From Bradyrhizobium sp. 195 (lineage in GTDB: Bacteria; Pseudomonadota; Alphaproteobacteria; Rhizobiales; Xanthobacteraceae), in assembly GCF_023101665.1 (NCBI RefSeq), contig NZ_CP082161.1:8228501-8292500 (forward strand): a DNA stretch of 64,000 bases, read 5' to 3'. Positions 56,357 through 63,606 of the stretch are shown here, in pieces (position 1 is the stretch's first letter; the number at the start of each line of letters is the position of its first letter). The notes beneath the pieces were generated by a model. That model was not told where the DNA came from and searched no databases. It saw only the letters and a list, made by a program, of their open reading frames with translations. The position numbers and the translations under genes are program-made.

Positions 56357-57403
56357 GTGCCCTACATCCCGATATGCGACGACGCTGATCTTCCCCCCGC
56401 AGAGAGTCAGGCGGAGGCAGAGCATCGTTTCCAATACTTCAAATATATCGATCCATTGCCTGATATCGAGCCGGCCTTGCTTTGGTCTGAGGACTTTAAG
56501 AGATATGTCCGGATCACCGGCATGCTGCATCCCTTTTATCCGGAGGACAAAGGTCGCTTTAAGTCAGCCTCATACGAAGCGCGCCCGGGTGGCAGCGTCA
56601 TTAGGTGGACTACCGATGGCCGGAAGGTGATCGAGGAGCTTAAGCCAGGGGAAAATAGGAAGATATTGCTTCCAAAGAATTCCATCACGTTCATGCAGAT
56701 CGAATCGGAGATCCGGCTCCCCGAGTACATCGCTCTGAGGTTCAATTTAAGAATAACCCACGTCCATAGAGGTCTCCTTCTTGGAACGGGGCCCCTGATA
56801 GACCCGCAATTCGAGGGCAATCTCCTGATCCCGGTACATAACTTAACTGATCAGGACTACGAAATATCTCAAAACGAAGGTCTGATCTGGATCGAATTTA
56901 CGAAGACCTCTCATTTCCTGCCCTCTGAGCCCGAGCTCGGCGAGATCAAAGCCGGAATCGCCATCGAGGACTATAAGAAGCGACGCGGTACAGAGTATTA
57001 CCTGGAGAAAGCGAACCAGAATAATCCGATTCGAAGTTCGATTGAAGGCATTCTGACGCAAGCCCAAGCCAGCCAAATGGCCGCGGAGGCCGCAGCGAAT
57101 AGAGCGCTGAATTATAGCCGACTATTTGCCACGGTCGGCTTTCTCGGTATCGCGGCTATGGTTCTCTCCACAGTCGTCGCTCTCCATCAATACTTTGGAC
57201 AGATAGGGGCTTTGGTTCAAACTGTTCAGGACAAGGCGAGTACGGCACTGGCTAAGATTGATCAGCTTTCATCAACTTCGGACGAAAGCCGCAAGACGAT
57301 TGAAGATCAACGGCGCGAGCTACGCGAGCTCAGGGATTCGCTAAAGGAGCTAAAAGCTCTAGTTGATGATCGACAGGGCTCTGGAACTCCACCACGACAG
57401 TAA
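56357..57403 (+). CDS. dUTPase/dCTP-deaminase-fold protein with membrane anchor and coiled coil
   Basis: A 348-residue protein in three parts. Residues about 95-185 match the dUTPase/dCTP deaminase fold: ILLPKNSITFMQIESEIRLP, then HVHRGLLLGTGPLIDPQFEG and NLLIPVHNLTDQDYEISQNE, parallel to motif 3 and later motifs of dUTPase (GLIDSDYQG). The ID of motif 3 is kept, but the motif 2 R-S-x-L-G is altered to RFNLRI, and the Glu that dCTP deaminase uses (in VLEFYN) is Pro here, so classical catalysis is doubtful. A transmembrane helix follows (about 255-278), then a long coiled coil (about 283-337). It starts at GTG 56357, and the next gene starts 13 bases after its stop, forming an operon. Confidence 0.65.
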   Translation: MPYIPICDDADLPPAESQAEAEHRFQYFKYIDPLPDIEPALLWSEDFKRYVRITGMLHPFYPEDKGRFKSASYEARPGGSVIRWTTDGRKVIEELKPGENRKILLPKNSITFMQIESEIRLPEYIALRFNLRITHVHRGLLLGTGPLIDPQFEGNLLIPVHNLTDQDYEISQNEGLIWIEFTKTSHFLPSEPELGEIKAGIAIEDYKKRRGTEYYLEKANQNNPIRSSIEGILTQAQASQMAAEAAANRALNYSRLFATVGFLGIAAMVLSTVVALHQYFGQIGALVQTVQDKASTALAKIDQLSSTSDESRKTIEDQRRELRELRDSLKELKALVDDRQGSGTPPRQ

Positions 57404-57415
57404 TAAGGATTTGGC

Positions 57416-58162
57416 GTGCAAAATAGATACGTCGGAGACGTCGGTGATTTTGCCAAGTACGCTCTCTTAAGATTGCTGACGGGGAGGAATGGCTTATCTC
57501 TTGGTGTACTTTGGTATCTATTTGCTGACGAGTCGCATAACTCCGACGGGCGCCACATCAGCTATCTGCAGGATCCAAATTTCGCGCGGCTCGACCCGTC
57601 GCTACATAAGACCTTGGCTGAGTTGGTTGCTGCAGGCCGGCGATCCGTCCGATCGATTGCGCAAGCGGGTATTCTTCCTGAGCACACAGTGTATTTCGAC
57701 GCTCCAATTGATCGATTAGGCGGACCAGCTAAGTCGGCTCCGCAACGAGCACGTCAGAGGGCATCTTGGCTCAAGAAAGCGCATTTGGCGATGCAGGCCT
57801 GCGATCTTGTCTTTTTCGATCCTGACAACGGACTAGAGACGGCGTCCGTAGCACGTTATTCCCCCAAGGGTGGCAAGTACGTCTTCTGGGATGAATTGTC
57901 GCTGTTCTGGGATCGCGGTCAATCCCTAGTGATCTATCATCACCTAAATCGCACGGCTTCCGTCGCCAAGCAGACGGAAGCCCTACAGGAAAAATTTGCT
58001 TCCAGGTTCGGCGCGGACGCTTTCGTTCGGCACTTTTTGTTTCGACGGGGCTCTTGTCGTCACTTCTGGCTTGTTTCCCAAGAACGACACGCGATGCACA
58101 GCTTGTCGGTCATTGATCAGATCGGTAAGTCAGCGTGGAGCGAATATCTCACTATAGGATAG
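57416..58162 (+). CDS. Conserved protein of unknown function with DPDNG motif
   Basis: A 248-residue soluble protein. It opens MQNRYVGDVGDFAKYALLR, continues LGVLWYLFADESHNSDGRH, and has the central motif CDLVFFDPDNGLE (about 128-140), reminiscent of the DPPY motif IV of Rossmann-fold methyltransferases; a C-terminal RGSCRHFWLVSQERH completes it. I recognise the opening as a recurring family in bacterial genomes but know no function for it. It starts at GTG 57416 with AAGGA upstream and is the second gene of the operon with the dUTPase-like gene. Its stop is only three bases from the stop of the PurZ-like gene on the other strand. Confidence 0.6.
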   Translation: MQNRYVGDVGDFAKYALLRLLTGRNGLSLGVLWYLFADESHNSDGRHISYLQDPNFARLDPSLHKTLAELVAAGRRSVRSIAQAGILPEHTVYFDAPIDRLGGPAKSAPQRARQRASWLKKAHLAMQACDLVFFDPDNGLETASVARYSPKGGKYVFWDELSLFWDRGQSLVIYHHLNRTASVAKQTEALQEKFASRFGADAFVRHFLFRRGSCRHFWLVSQERHAMHSLSVIDQIGKSAWSEYLTIG

Positions 58163-58165
58163 GCT

Positions 58166-59188
58166 TCACCGCGCTATTGCCTCACGCCGCATCAGGTTGG
58201 CTGGACCTGTGCCCACGAGATCGATCTGACGACCGATGCCGTCCTCCGCTTTCTTTAGAAAGGAAAGTGCGCTAGCGCTAAACTGATGCTCGCGAACTCC
58301 TGGATCGACGTAGTCGAAATGATTGAGCACAATCCGTGTGGGCTTGTTGATAGCCATCGCTCGCTTCACAATCGAAGCGTCGAAGTGGGCTACTCGTCTT
58401 ACTTTCTTGGTAGCCGTCGTCAGCTCACGATAACCTTCGGGCAGCCCGGCGCTCTTGGCGACGGCTTCCCAGGTTATTTCGTTGGGCAATGGGCCTGAGT
58501 TTCCAGCCACCCGAATAGGGTAGGAGCGAAGAACGAGCGTGACATCTTTTACGTCAAGCGGGCTCAGGCCAGCCTCGCCGACGAATGTGCCCGCAGTCGT
58601 ATCTCGACTAGTTGCGTGTGGGTAGGAACCACCATGGAGCAGAGAAAGCCCAAATCCTTGGGAGCCTTCGATAACAATCCACTGGCCTTGGTCTAACGCT
58701 GATCGCATAAACGTCGTCGAATCGCGGACGAACGGACTCAATGCCTCGATTGAACCAGCCAACTTTGTATCTTTGTGCCGCATCATGCGGCGCGCCAAAG
58801 CTGCGCCCGTCCCCGATCCAGTAGACCCAATTTCACGGATGATACCCGAGGCACGTTCGGCAGAACGATCGTCCTCGGAGATGATGCTTGCGAGGGGGTC
58901 TACAATGACCTTCTCAGGGCCGAGCCCGAGCGCGTCGACCTCGCGAAGAAAGATCTCAGGGTCGATGATTGCGCCGGCAGGAAGTACCGCGACAGCGCTT
59001 GGTGCCAGCACGGCCGCAGGCAGCTGCCTCAAGGCCCAGTTTCGGCCATCAACTACCGCAGTGTGACCGGAGTTCGTGCCTCCAACTCGGACGACTGCTG
59101 CAGCCTTTTCCTCCCGAGCGATTGCGAGCGCAACCTTACCCTTGCCCTCAGATCCAAACTGGCCGCCTACGACGACGGAGATGGGCAT
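58166..59188 (-). CDS. PurZ-type adenylosuccinate synthetase homologue
   Basis: A 340-residue homologue of PurA, much shorter than the 430-residue housekeeping enzyme. The GTP-binding loop is GGQFGSEGKGK; the catalytic Asp13 of E. coli PurA is Ser13 here. The catalytic His is kept (GGTNSGHT, His42). Further motifs are GSTGSGTGAA (121-130), EGSQGFGLSL (174-183), TSRDTTAG (193-200) and TTATKKVRRV (257-266). Compared from memory, these follow the phage PurZ of vibriophage PhiVC8 (QFGSTGKG, EGAQGFSLSL, TSRDCT, TVTKKVRRV) more than PurA. PurZ joins dGMP and aspartate into 2-aminoadenylosuccinate, the route to diaminopurine (Z) DNA. ATG 59188 with AGGAGC is inside the end of the upstream fusion gene, giving a 22-base overlap and likely translational coupling. 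Actual substrate unproven. Confidence 0.85.
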   Translation of the reverse strand: MPISVVVGGQFGSEGKGKVALAIAREEKAAAVVRVGGTNSGHTAVVDGRNWALRQLPAAVLAPSAVAVLPAGAIIDPEIFLREVDALGLGPEKVIVDPLASIISEDDRSAERASGIIREIGSTGSGTGAALARRMMRHKDTKLAGSIEALSPFVRDSTTFMRSALDQGQWIVIEGSQGFGLSLLHGGSYPHATSRDTTAGTFVGEAGLSPLDVKDVTLVLRSYPIRVAGNSGPLPNEITWEAVAKSAGLPEGYRELTTATKKVRRVAHFDASIVKRAMAINKPTRIVLNHFDYVDPGVREHQFSASALSFLKKAEDGIGRQIDLVGTGPANLMRREAIAR

Positions 59189-61167
59189 GGAAGCTCCTGA
59201 TCGCAATGCTCACTCACAACGCGTACCACCTCACGCTCCAGCGCTTCTAGGGTCCCGACGTTGTCGATACGCGCCGCCGCAAGCCCGGAAAGCCGATCGA
59301 TTTCAGCCTCGACTGGTTGTCGTTCGGCCTCTCCGAACGGTAGCTCGCCGCGCGCGCTGATCTCATAACGGCTCTCACGAATCGAGGCCGGAGTGTCGAG
59401 ATGCAGGTGAACGAAACGAGAGCCAAATCGTTCGGCAAAGAATGCGTGATCCTCAGGGAACCGGAGGCCATCTACGACGATGAGGGACTGATCCGACACA
59501 CGATCAAGAACCCGCTCGCACAGCCAACCTTGACCCTTACCCCTGTGGACCTCTTCGCCGATTCGCTGGCGGTTCACACGGTTCGGAGCCTCTCCCAGCG
59601 CTCGAATCTCGTCGTCGATCACCAAGCTAAACCGGGTATAGGCAAAGCCGCGGCGCTCCAGCATTCGGGCAGCCGTCGTCTTCCCGGCACAAATCCGACC
59701 ACTGATGCCGACCACCAGACCGGACGATCCGCTGGATTTCAGATCCGGAATGATCAACGCTCCTTCTGTGGGCCCCCGCAACGCCTCAAACTGGCCCGAA
59801 AGAAAGAATGATCCTACTACGGCTGAGGTAATGGCGTCGAGTTCATCGTGGGTTACGGTTTCCGTTTCGAACGGGCCGGCGATGCCAAATTCTGCAAGAC
59901 CTTGCTTCAAGTACTTCTCGCCTGCCCCCTTTCGAGGGATGCCCATGATGTCCTGGGCCGCTCCCGGGTAGCTCTCGATCACCGGAATCCCGTGTTTGCG
60001 GATAATTTCCGCCAGCCTCATGCCTCGCTCGGTTAGCCTCTGCATGCTCGGCAAGAGCGCGGGATAGACGTTGATACCTCGGCGCTTCAATTCGCGCTCA
60101 CATCGCCTCATGATCCCGAACTCAGCGCGCCCGGGGTCGTCGTCGCCGACGCTGATGCGTCCCTCGGGCAAGGATAGCGGCGAATCGATCGAGACCAGAG
60201 CCGGCCGTTCCGCCAAAATCCGGCTGACCATCTCGGCATCTGAATTGATGGTAGACGTGACAGCGACATTTCCGTCCAAGACACAAAAGCCCGAAGGACG
60301 CTTCTCCGCCCCGGTCAGATCAATTCCGACGATCTTAGCCTTCTCAGCAGCCGTGACCTTGAAGAGAGATTCAAAGGTCCGCGCCTTCCTTTGCACGCTT
60401 GGCTTACCTGCGAATCCGCGCGGCAAGTCACTCTCTAGAGCGGGCCTTGCCCAGTCTTCAAATCTCGGACCTTGAAGCCACAAGTCCTGTTGCACACTGA
60501 GGCGATCAACGACCCGATCGAGGATCATGCACATCGCAAGGACGTCGCGTCGGTTGTAGTCAACCAATCGATGAAGGGACTCATGGTCACCGCGCACAAA
60601 TTCGTGCCAGAGCAAGACGGCAGCAGCGCCATCGAGGCCTTCTACGCCTTCACGGGTGGCAAGACCGAGCTCAGCCTCAATCGACTTTTGCCCGCCCGAC
60701 AGTCCGGCCCTCTTTGACAAGTACCGGAGATCGATATGAATCTGCGGAAGGGGGATCTCGCCAAAGGTCTTCTTAAGAAATTTTAGATCGAAGAGCGTTC
60801 CATTGAACGTGACTAGCGTACCCGCCTCCGAGAGGTCGGCTAAGAGGTCAGATGGATCCTGGCCTGCGACATAGACGCGATAGACGCCGTCGCGAGCCCA
60901 GCCGACCAAGGTTATCTCATCGTAGAACCAACTCAGACCGGTCGTCTCAACGTCCAGGAACAGAACCCGGCTAGCGTTCTCCAGACCTAAGGCCTCCCGG
61001 GCAGCCAACGCCGCAGACGCCTTCGCAGCCTTAGCCGGCCGACCTTTCCGACCTTGGCGCTCGAATATTTCTGCGGGCGACACATCAGGAAAAAGCACAG
61101 CTTGCTCCGCCGATGGACGCGAGTTTGATCGCTCCTCGTATGCGCGATTGGGCACGTCCGGAAACAT
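59167..61167 (-). CDS. RNase H-like exonuclease - DUF429 - P-loop kinase fusion protein
   Basis: A 666-residue three-domain protein. Residues about 65-225 form a YprB-type RNase H-like 3'-5' exonuclease domain: LFLDVETTGLSWF with Asp72 and Glu74, FNGTLFDLKFL, and YNRRD with Asp208. Residues about 278-475 are a DUF429 domain, also RNase H-like: VGIDLTGAEK with Asp283, SIDSPLSLP, ESYPGA and THDELDA. From about 484 a P-loop kinase domain follows: GISGRICAGKTTAARML as Walker A, VVDGLRFPEDHAFFAE as Walker B-like, and DTPASIRESRYEISARGE, resembling nucleoside monophosphate or dephospho-CoA kinases. The gene is upstream of the PurZ-like gene in one operon with a 22-base overlap. ATG 61167. The domain assignments are firm; function is unknown. 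Confidence 0.8.
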   Translation of the reverse strand: MFPDVPNRAYEERSNSRPSAEQAVLFPDVSPAEIFERQGRKGRPAKAAKASAALAAREALGLENASRVLFLDVETTGLSWFYDEITLVGWARDGVYRVYVAGQDPSDLLADLSEAGTLVTFNGTLFDLKFLKKTFGEIPLPQIHIDLRYLSKRAGLSGGQKSIEAELGLATREGVEGLDGAAAVLLWHEFVRGDHESLHRLVDYNRRDVLAMCMILDRVVDRLSVQQDLWLQGPRFEDWARPALESDLPRGFAGKPSVQRKARTFESLFKVTAAEKAKIVGIDLTGAEKRPSGFCVLDGNVAVTSTINSDAEMVSRILAERPALVSIDSPLSLPEGRISVGDDDPGRAEFGIMRRCERELKRRGINVYPALLPSMQRLTERGMRLAEIIRKHGIPVIESYPGAAQDIMGIPRKGAGEKYLKQGLAEFGIAGPFETETVTHDELDAITSAVVGSFFLSGQFEALRGPTEGALIIPDLKSSGSSGLVVGISGRICAGKTTAARMLERRGFAYTRFSLVIDDEIRALGEAPNRVNRQRIGEEVHRGKGQGWLCERVLDRVSDQSLIVVDGLRFPEDHAFFAERFGSRFVHLHLDTPASIRESRYEISARGELPFGEAERQPVEAEIDRLSGLAAARIDNVGTLEALEREVVRVVSEHCDQELPCPSPSS

Positions 61168-61177
61168 CGTGAAGTGT

Positions 61178-61226
61178 TTGCACAGCCTCTCAGAAGGGTC
61201 AATATTTTGAGAGTCGTATCGACTCT
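61178..61226 (+). promoter_or_regulatory. Promoter with palindromic operator before the ribbon-helix-helix gene
   Basis: TTGCAC at 61178-61183, a 17-base spacer and AATATT at 61201-61206 fit a sigma70 promoter. The palindrome AGAGTCG-TAT-CGACTCT at 61210-61226 sits at the expected transcription start and just before the GGAG ribosome binding site. It also lies 43 bases from the start of the divergent fusion gene, so one regulator could control both. Confidence 0.6.
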
Positions 61227-61240
61227 GGAGACACAGAAAA

Positions 61241-61480
61241 ATGCGCCCCCAGGTGGCCGTCTATCTGCACCGCGATACCAAGAAGTGGCTGGCAGCGTAC
61301 GCCAAGCGCCTCGACATGACCCAATCGGAGGTTGCAAGAATGCTAATCGAACGCGAGCAGCAAATAGGTTGGCTGAAATGGGCGCTGTCCGCGCCAGACC
61401 CCGCTCAGGGGAATCATCCGCAATTGAAGCGACCTCGGAACCGATTGCCGCCGCGTTTGCGTAAGCCGCCCCCGGGATAG
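61241..61480 (+). CDS. Ribbon-helix-helix (CopG/MetJ-like) DNA-binding protein
   Basis: A 79-residue protein whose first half fits a ribbon-helix-helix domain: a short strand QVAVYLHRD, then helices KKWLAAYAKRLDMT and SEVARMLIEREQQIGWL. The C-terminal half is Pro/Arg-rich (PRNRLPPRLRKPPPG). RHH proteins of this size commonly autoregulate by binding a palindrome at their own promoter, and one is present at 61210-61226. It could be the regulator of the accessory block, or a CopG-type antitoxin, though I see no toxin gene next to it. ATG 61241. Confidence 0.65.
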   Translation: MRPQVAVYLHRDTKKWLAAYAKRLDMTQSEVARMLIEREQQIGWLKWALSAPDPAQGNHPQLKRPRNRLPPRLRKPPPG

Positions 61481-61622
61481 TGCGCTACCCCAGCGTCCAA
61501 ACTTTGGGCAGCTTGGCGAGGACGGATGCCCTTGTGGGCTGCTCTACGAAAGAAAGGGATTGCCATTCCGCACCACCGGCGCAGAAATATCGACCACAAG
61601 AAACGATAATCGGGAGGTCGTC

Positions 61623-62027
61623 ATGCGTTTGGAAGGCGGATGCTATTGCGGCGAAGTGCATTACAAAGCCGAAGGTGACCCGATGATGCAGGCCCAGTGT
61701 CATTGCCGCGAGTGCCAGTACATTACGGGCGGCGCGCCCAACACCTTCATCGCGATGCCGGCGGCCGGCTTCAGCTACACCAAGGGTCAGCCCAAGCAGT
61801 TCGCGCGCAAGGACCTCGAACGCGCCGTCACGCGCGAATTCTGCGCCGAGTGCGGCACCCATCTGGTGACCAGGGCCCCGGGTCTGCCGGCGGCGATCCT
61901 GAAAGTCGGCACGCTGGATGAGCCAAAACAGTTCCATCCGCAGATGGCGATCTACACCTGCGACATCCAGGAATTTCACACGATCCCGGCGGGCATGAAG
62001 ACGTTCGCGAAGCTGCCGGGGCGCTGA
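61623..62027 (+). CDS. GFA family protein (CENP-V/GFA zinc fold)
   Basis: A 134-residue zinc-binding protein of the GFA/CENP-V type. Zinc ligands are visible as GGCYCGEVHY, QCHCRECQ and FCAECGTHL, with the conserved TRAPGLPAAILKVGTLD region in the C-terminal half. The founding member was linked to glutathione-formaldehyde adduct formation, but most bacterial paralogues have no proven activity. ATG 61623 with GGGAGG upstream. It returns to the high G+C of the core and marks the right edge of the accessory block. Confidence 0.9.
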   Translation: MRLEGGCYCGEVHYKAEGDPMMQAQCHCRECQYITGGAPNTFIAMPAAGFSYTKGQPKQFARKDLERAVTREFCAECGTHLVTRAPGLPAAILKVGTLDEPKQFHPQMAIYTCDIQEFHTIPAGMKTFAKLPGR

Positions 62028-62054
62028 GGCCGATCGCCGCCAGCAGGACCATGC

Positions 62055-62195
62055 GCTCCCTCTCCCGCTTGCGGGGGAGGGCCGGGGTGGGGATGCCTCC
62101 GCAGTGGGTCCCCAAAAAGAGCCCTCACCCGGCGCGCGGAACGATGCTTCGCATCGCCCGGGGCGCGCCGACCTCTCCCGCAAGCGGGAGAGGTG
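62055..62195. repeat. Dispersed palindromic repeat, family G
   Basis: Inverted repeat with arms CTCCCTCTCCCGCTTGCGGG and CTCCCGCAAGCGGGAGAGGT-like closing sequence, and a second inner pair of GATGCTTCGCATC. Lies between the GFA gene and the aminotransferase gene; the remaining sequence to 62382 shows no further gene. Confidence 0.8.
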
Positions 62196-62382
62196 GCCCC
62201 GGCATCGCCACCCCCGCTCGGGACGGGCCGGACCCTCCGATCTGGGTCACGGAATTGACTCTTGATGGCGCGGAAAGCCGATGGTTAATCGCGTCTTAAC
62301 CTCGCCCTATCTATGGTGAAGTGAACCGCTTCCCGCCGGTGCCTTGGGGCAACCGGCAGTTCCAAGAGTGCTGGCGCCCAGA

Positions 62383-63597
62383 ATGGCTATGACCGCTTCA
62401 TCCCGCGCGCCGCAGGCCGGTGGAAGCTCCGATACCGAACGCTCGCCCTTCGTCCGGCTGAACGAGCTGCTGGCGCCGCATCAGCCCGGCAAGCCCTTGA
62501 TTTCGCTCGCAGTCGGCGAACCGCAGCATCCCGTGCCTGATTTCGTCGGCCCGGTGCTGGCCAAGCACATCGCCGATTTCGGCCGCTACCCGATGAACCA
62601 GGGGACCGACCCGTTCCGTCAGGCAGCAAGCACCTGGCTGTCGTCGCGATTCAAGCTGCCGCGGCCGCTCGACCCCAAAAGCGAGATCCTCGTCCTCAAT
62701 GGTAGTCGCGAGGGGCTGTTCCTCGCCGCGATCGCAGCAAAGCGTTACGTCGGCCCGCGTCCCGGCAAGCCCGCTATCCTGATGCCGAACCCGTTCTATC
62801 CGGTCTATGGCGCCGGCGCCTTAGCTGCGGCCTGCGAGCCGGTCCATCTGCCGACCACTGTCGAAAACGGCTTCCTGCCCGATCTCGACGCCATCGACGA
62901 AGCGACGCTGGCGCGCACTGTGGCGTTCTATCTGGCCTCGCCCGCCAATCCGCAGGGCTCGGTCGCCTCGCGCGATTATTTCACGCGCCTGAAGGGCCTC
63001 GCCGATCGCTACGGCTTCATGATCCTCAGCGACGAGTGTTATTCGGAGATCTACACGCGCGAAGCACCGGGCAGCGCGCTCGAATGCGCGGGTGCGGATT
63101 TCACCCGCGTGGCCGCGTTCCAGTCGCTGTCGAAGCGCTCGAACCTGCCGGGCCTGCGCGTCGGCTTCGCCGCCGGCGACAAGACGTTCATCGGGATGTT
63201 CCTGGAGCTGCGCAACATCGCAGCGCCGCAGGTGCCGGTGCCGCTCCAGCACGTCGCGACCTTTGCCTATGGCGACGAAGCGCACGTCGAGGAGAACCGC
63301 AGGCTCTACCGGATCAAGTTCGATCTCGCCGACCAGATCATCGGCAATCGCTACGGCTATCGCCGGCCCGACGCCGGCTTCTGCGTCTGGCTCAACACGT
63401 CCGCGATCGGCGACGATGTGTCGGTGTGTTTGAAACTCTTCACGGAAGCCGGCGTGCGCGTGGTGCCCGGCAGCTTTTTGGCGCGGCAGCAACCTGACGG
63501 ATTCAATCCCGGCGCGGGCTACATTCGCCTCGCGCTGGTGCAGGATGGCGAGACCACGGCGCAGGCGCTGCACCGCCTGGTCGAGACTCTGGGTTAG
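62383..63597 (+). CDS. Class I/II PLP aminotransferase (DapC-like, succinyldiaminopimelate transaminase)
   Basis: A 404-residue pyridoxal-phosphate enzyme of fold type I. Substrate and cofactor motifs are LISLAVGEPQHPVPDFV, FGRYPMNQGTDPFRQAA, AFYLASPANPQGSVAS (with the Asn and Pro), LSDECYSEIYT with the cofactor Asp, and FQSLSKRSNLPGLRVGFAAG containing the Schiff-base Lys. This matches the aminotransferases annotated as DapC in Rhizobiales, which act in lysine/meso-diaminopimelate synthesis; the precise substrate is inferred. ATG 62383 or 62389 start it; neither has a clear Shine-Dalgarno sequence. ftsK follows 10 bases after its stop, so the pair is likely co-transcribed. Confidence 0.85.
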   Translation: MAMTASSRAPQAGGSSDTERSPFVRLNELLAPHQPGKPLISLAVGEPQHPVPDFVGPVLAKHIADFGRYPMNQGTDPFRQAASTWLSSRFKLPRPLDPKSEILVLNGSREGLFLAAIAAKRYVGPRPGKPAILMPNPFYPVYGAGALAAACEPVHLPTTVENGFLPDLDAIDEATLARTVAFYLASPANPQGSVASRDYFTRLKGLADRYGFMILSDECYSEIYTREAPGSALECAGADFTRVAAFQSLSKRSNLPGLRVGFAAGDKTFIGMFLELRNIAAPQVPVPLQHVATFAYGDEAHVEENRRLYRIKFDLADQIIGNRYGYRRPDAGFCVWLNTSAIGDDVSVCLKLFTEAGVRVVPGSFLARQQPDGFNPGAGYIRLALVQDGETTAQALHRLVETLG

Positions 63598-63606
63598 GCG
63601 GGGCCC

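Larger units (their letters stand above)
55990..61500. other. Lower-G+C accessory block (candidate genomic island)
   Basis: About 5.5 kb between the amtB terminator and the GFA gene. By eye the sequence is clearly richer in A/T than its neighbours, with codons such as TTA, ATA and AAA that are rare elsewhere in the window. It encodes six genes unrelated to the core functions around it. I see no integrase, transposase, tRNA target or flanking direct repeat, so the mechanism of entry is unknown. The exact edges are approximate. Confidence 0.7.

Noticed and set aside
61485..62183. A 232-residue minus-strand frame over the GFA gene
   Set aside because: It is antisense to the GFA gene, whose zinc-ligand motifs are clear.
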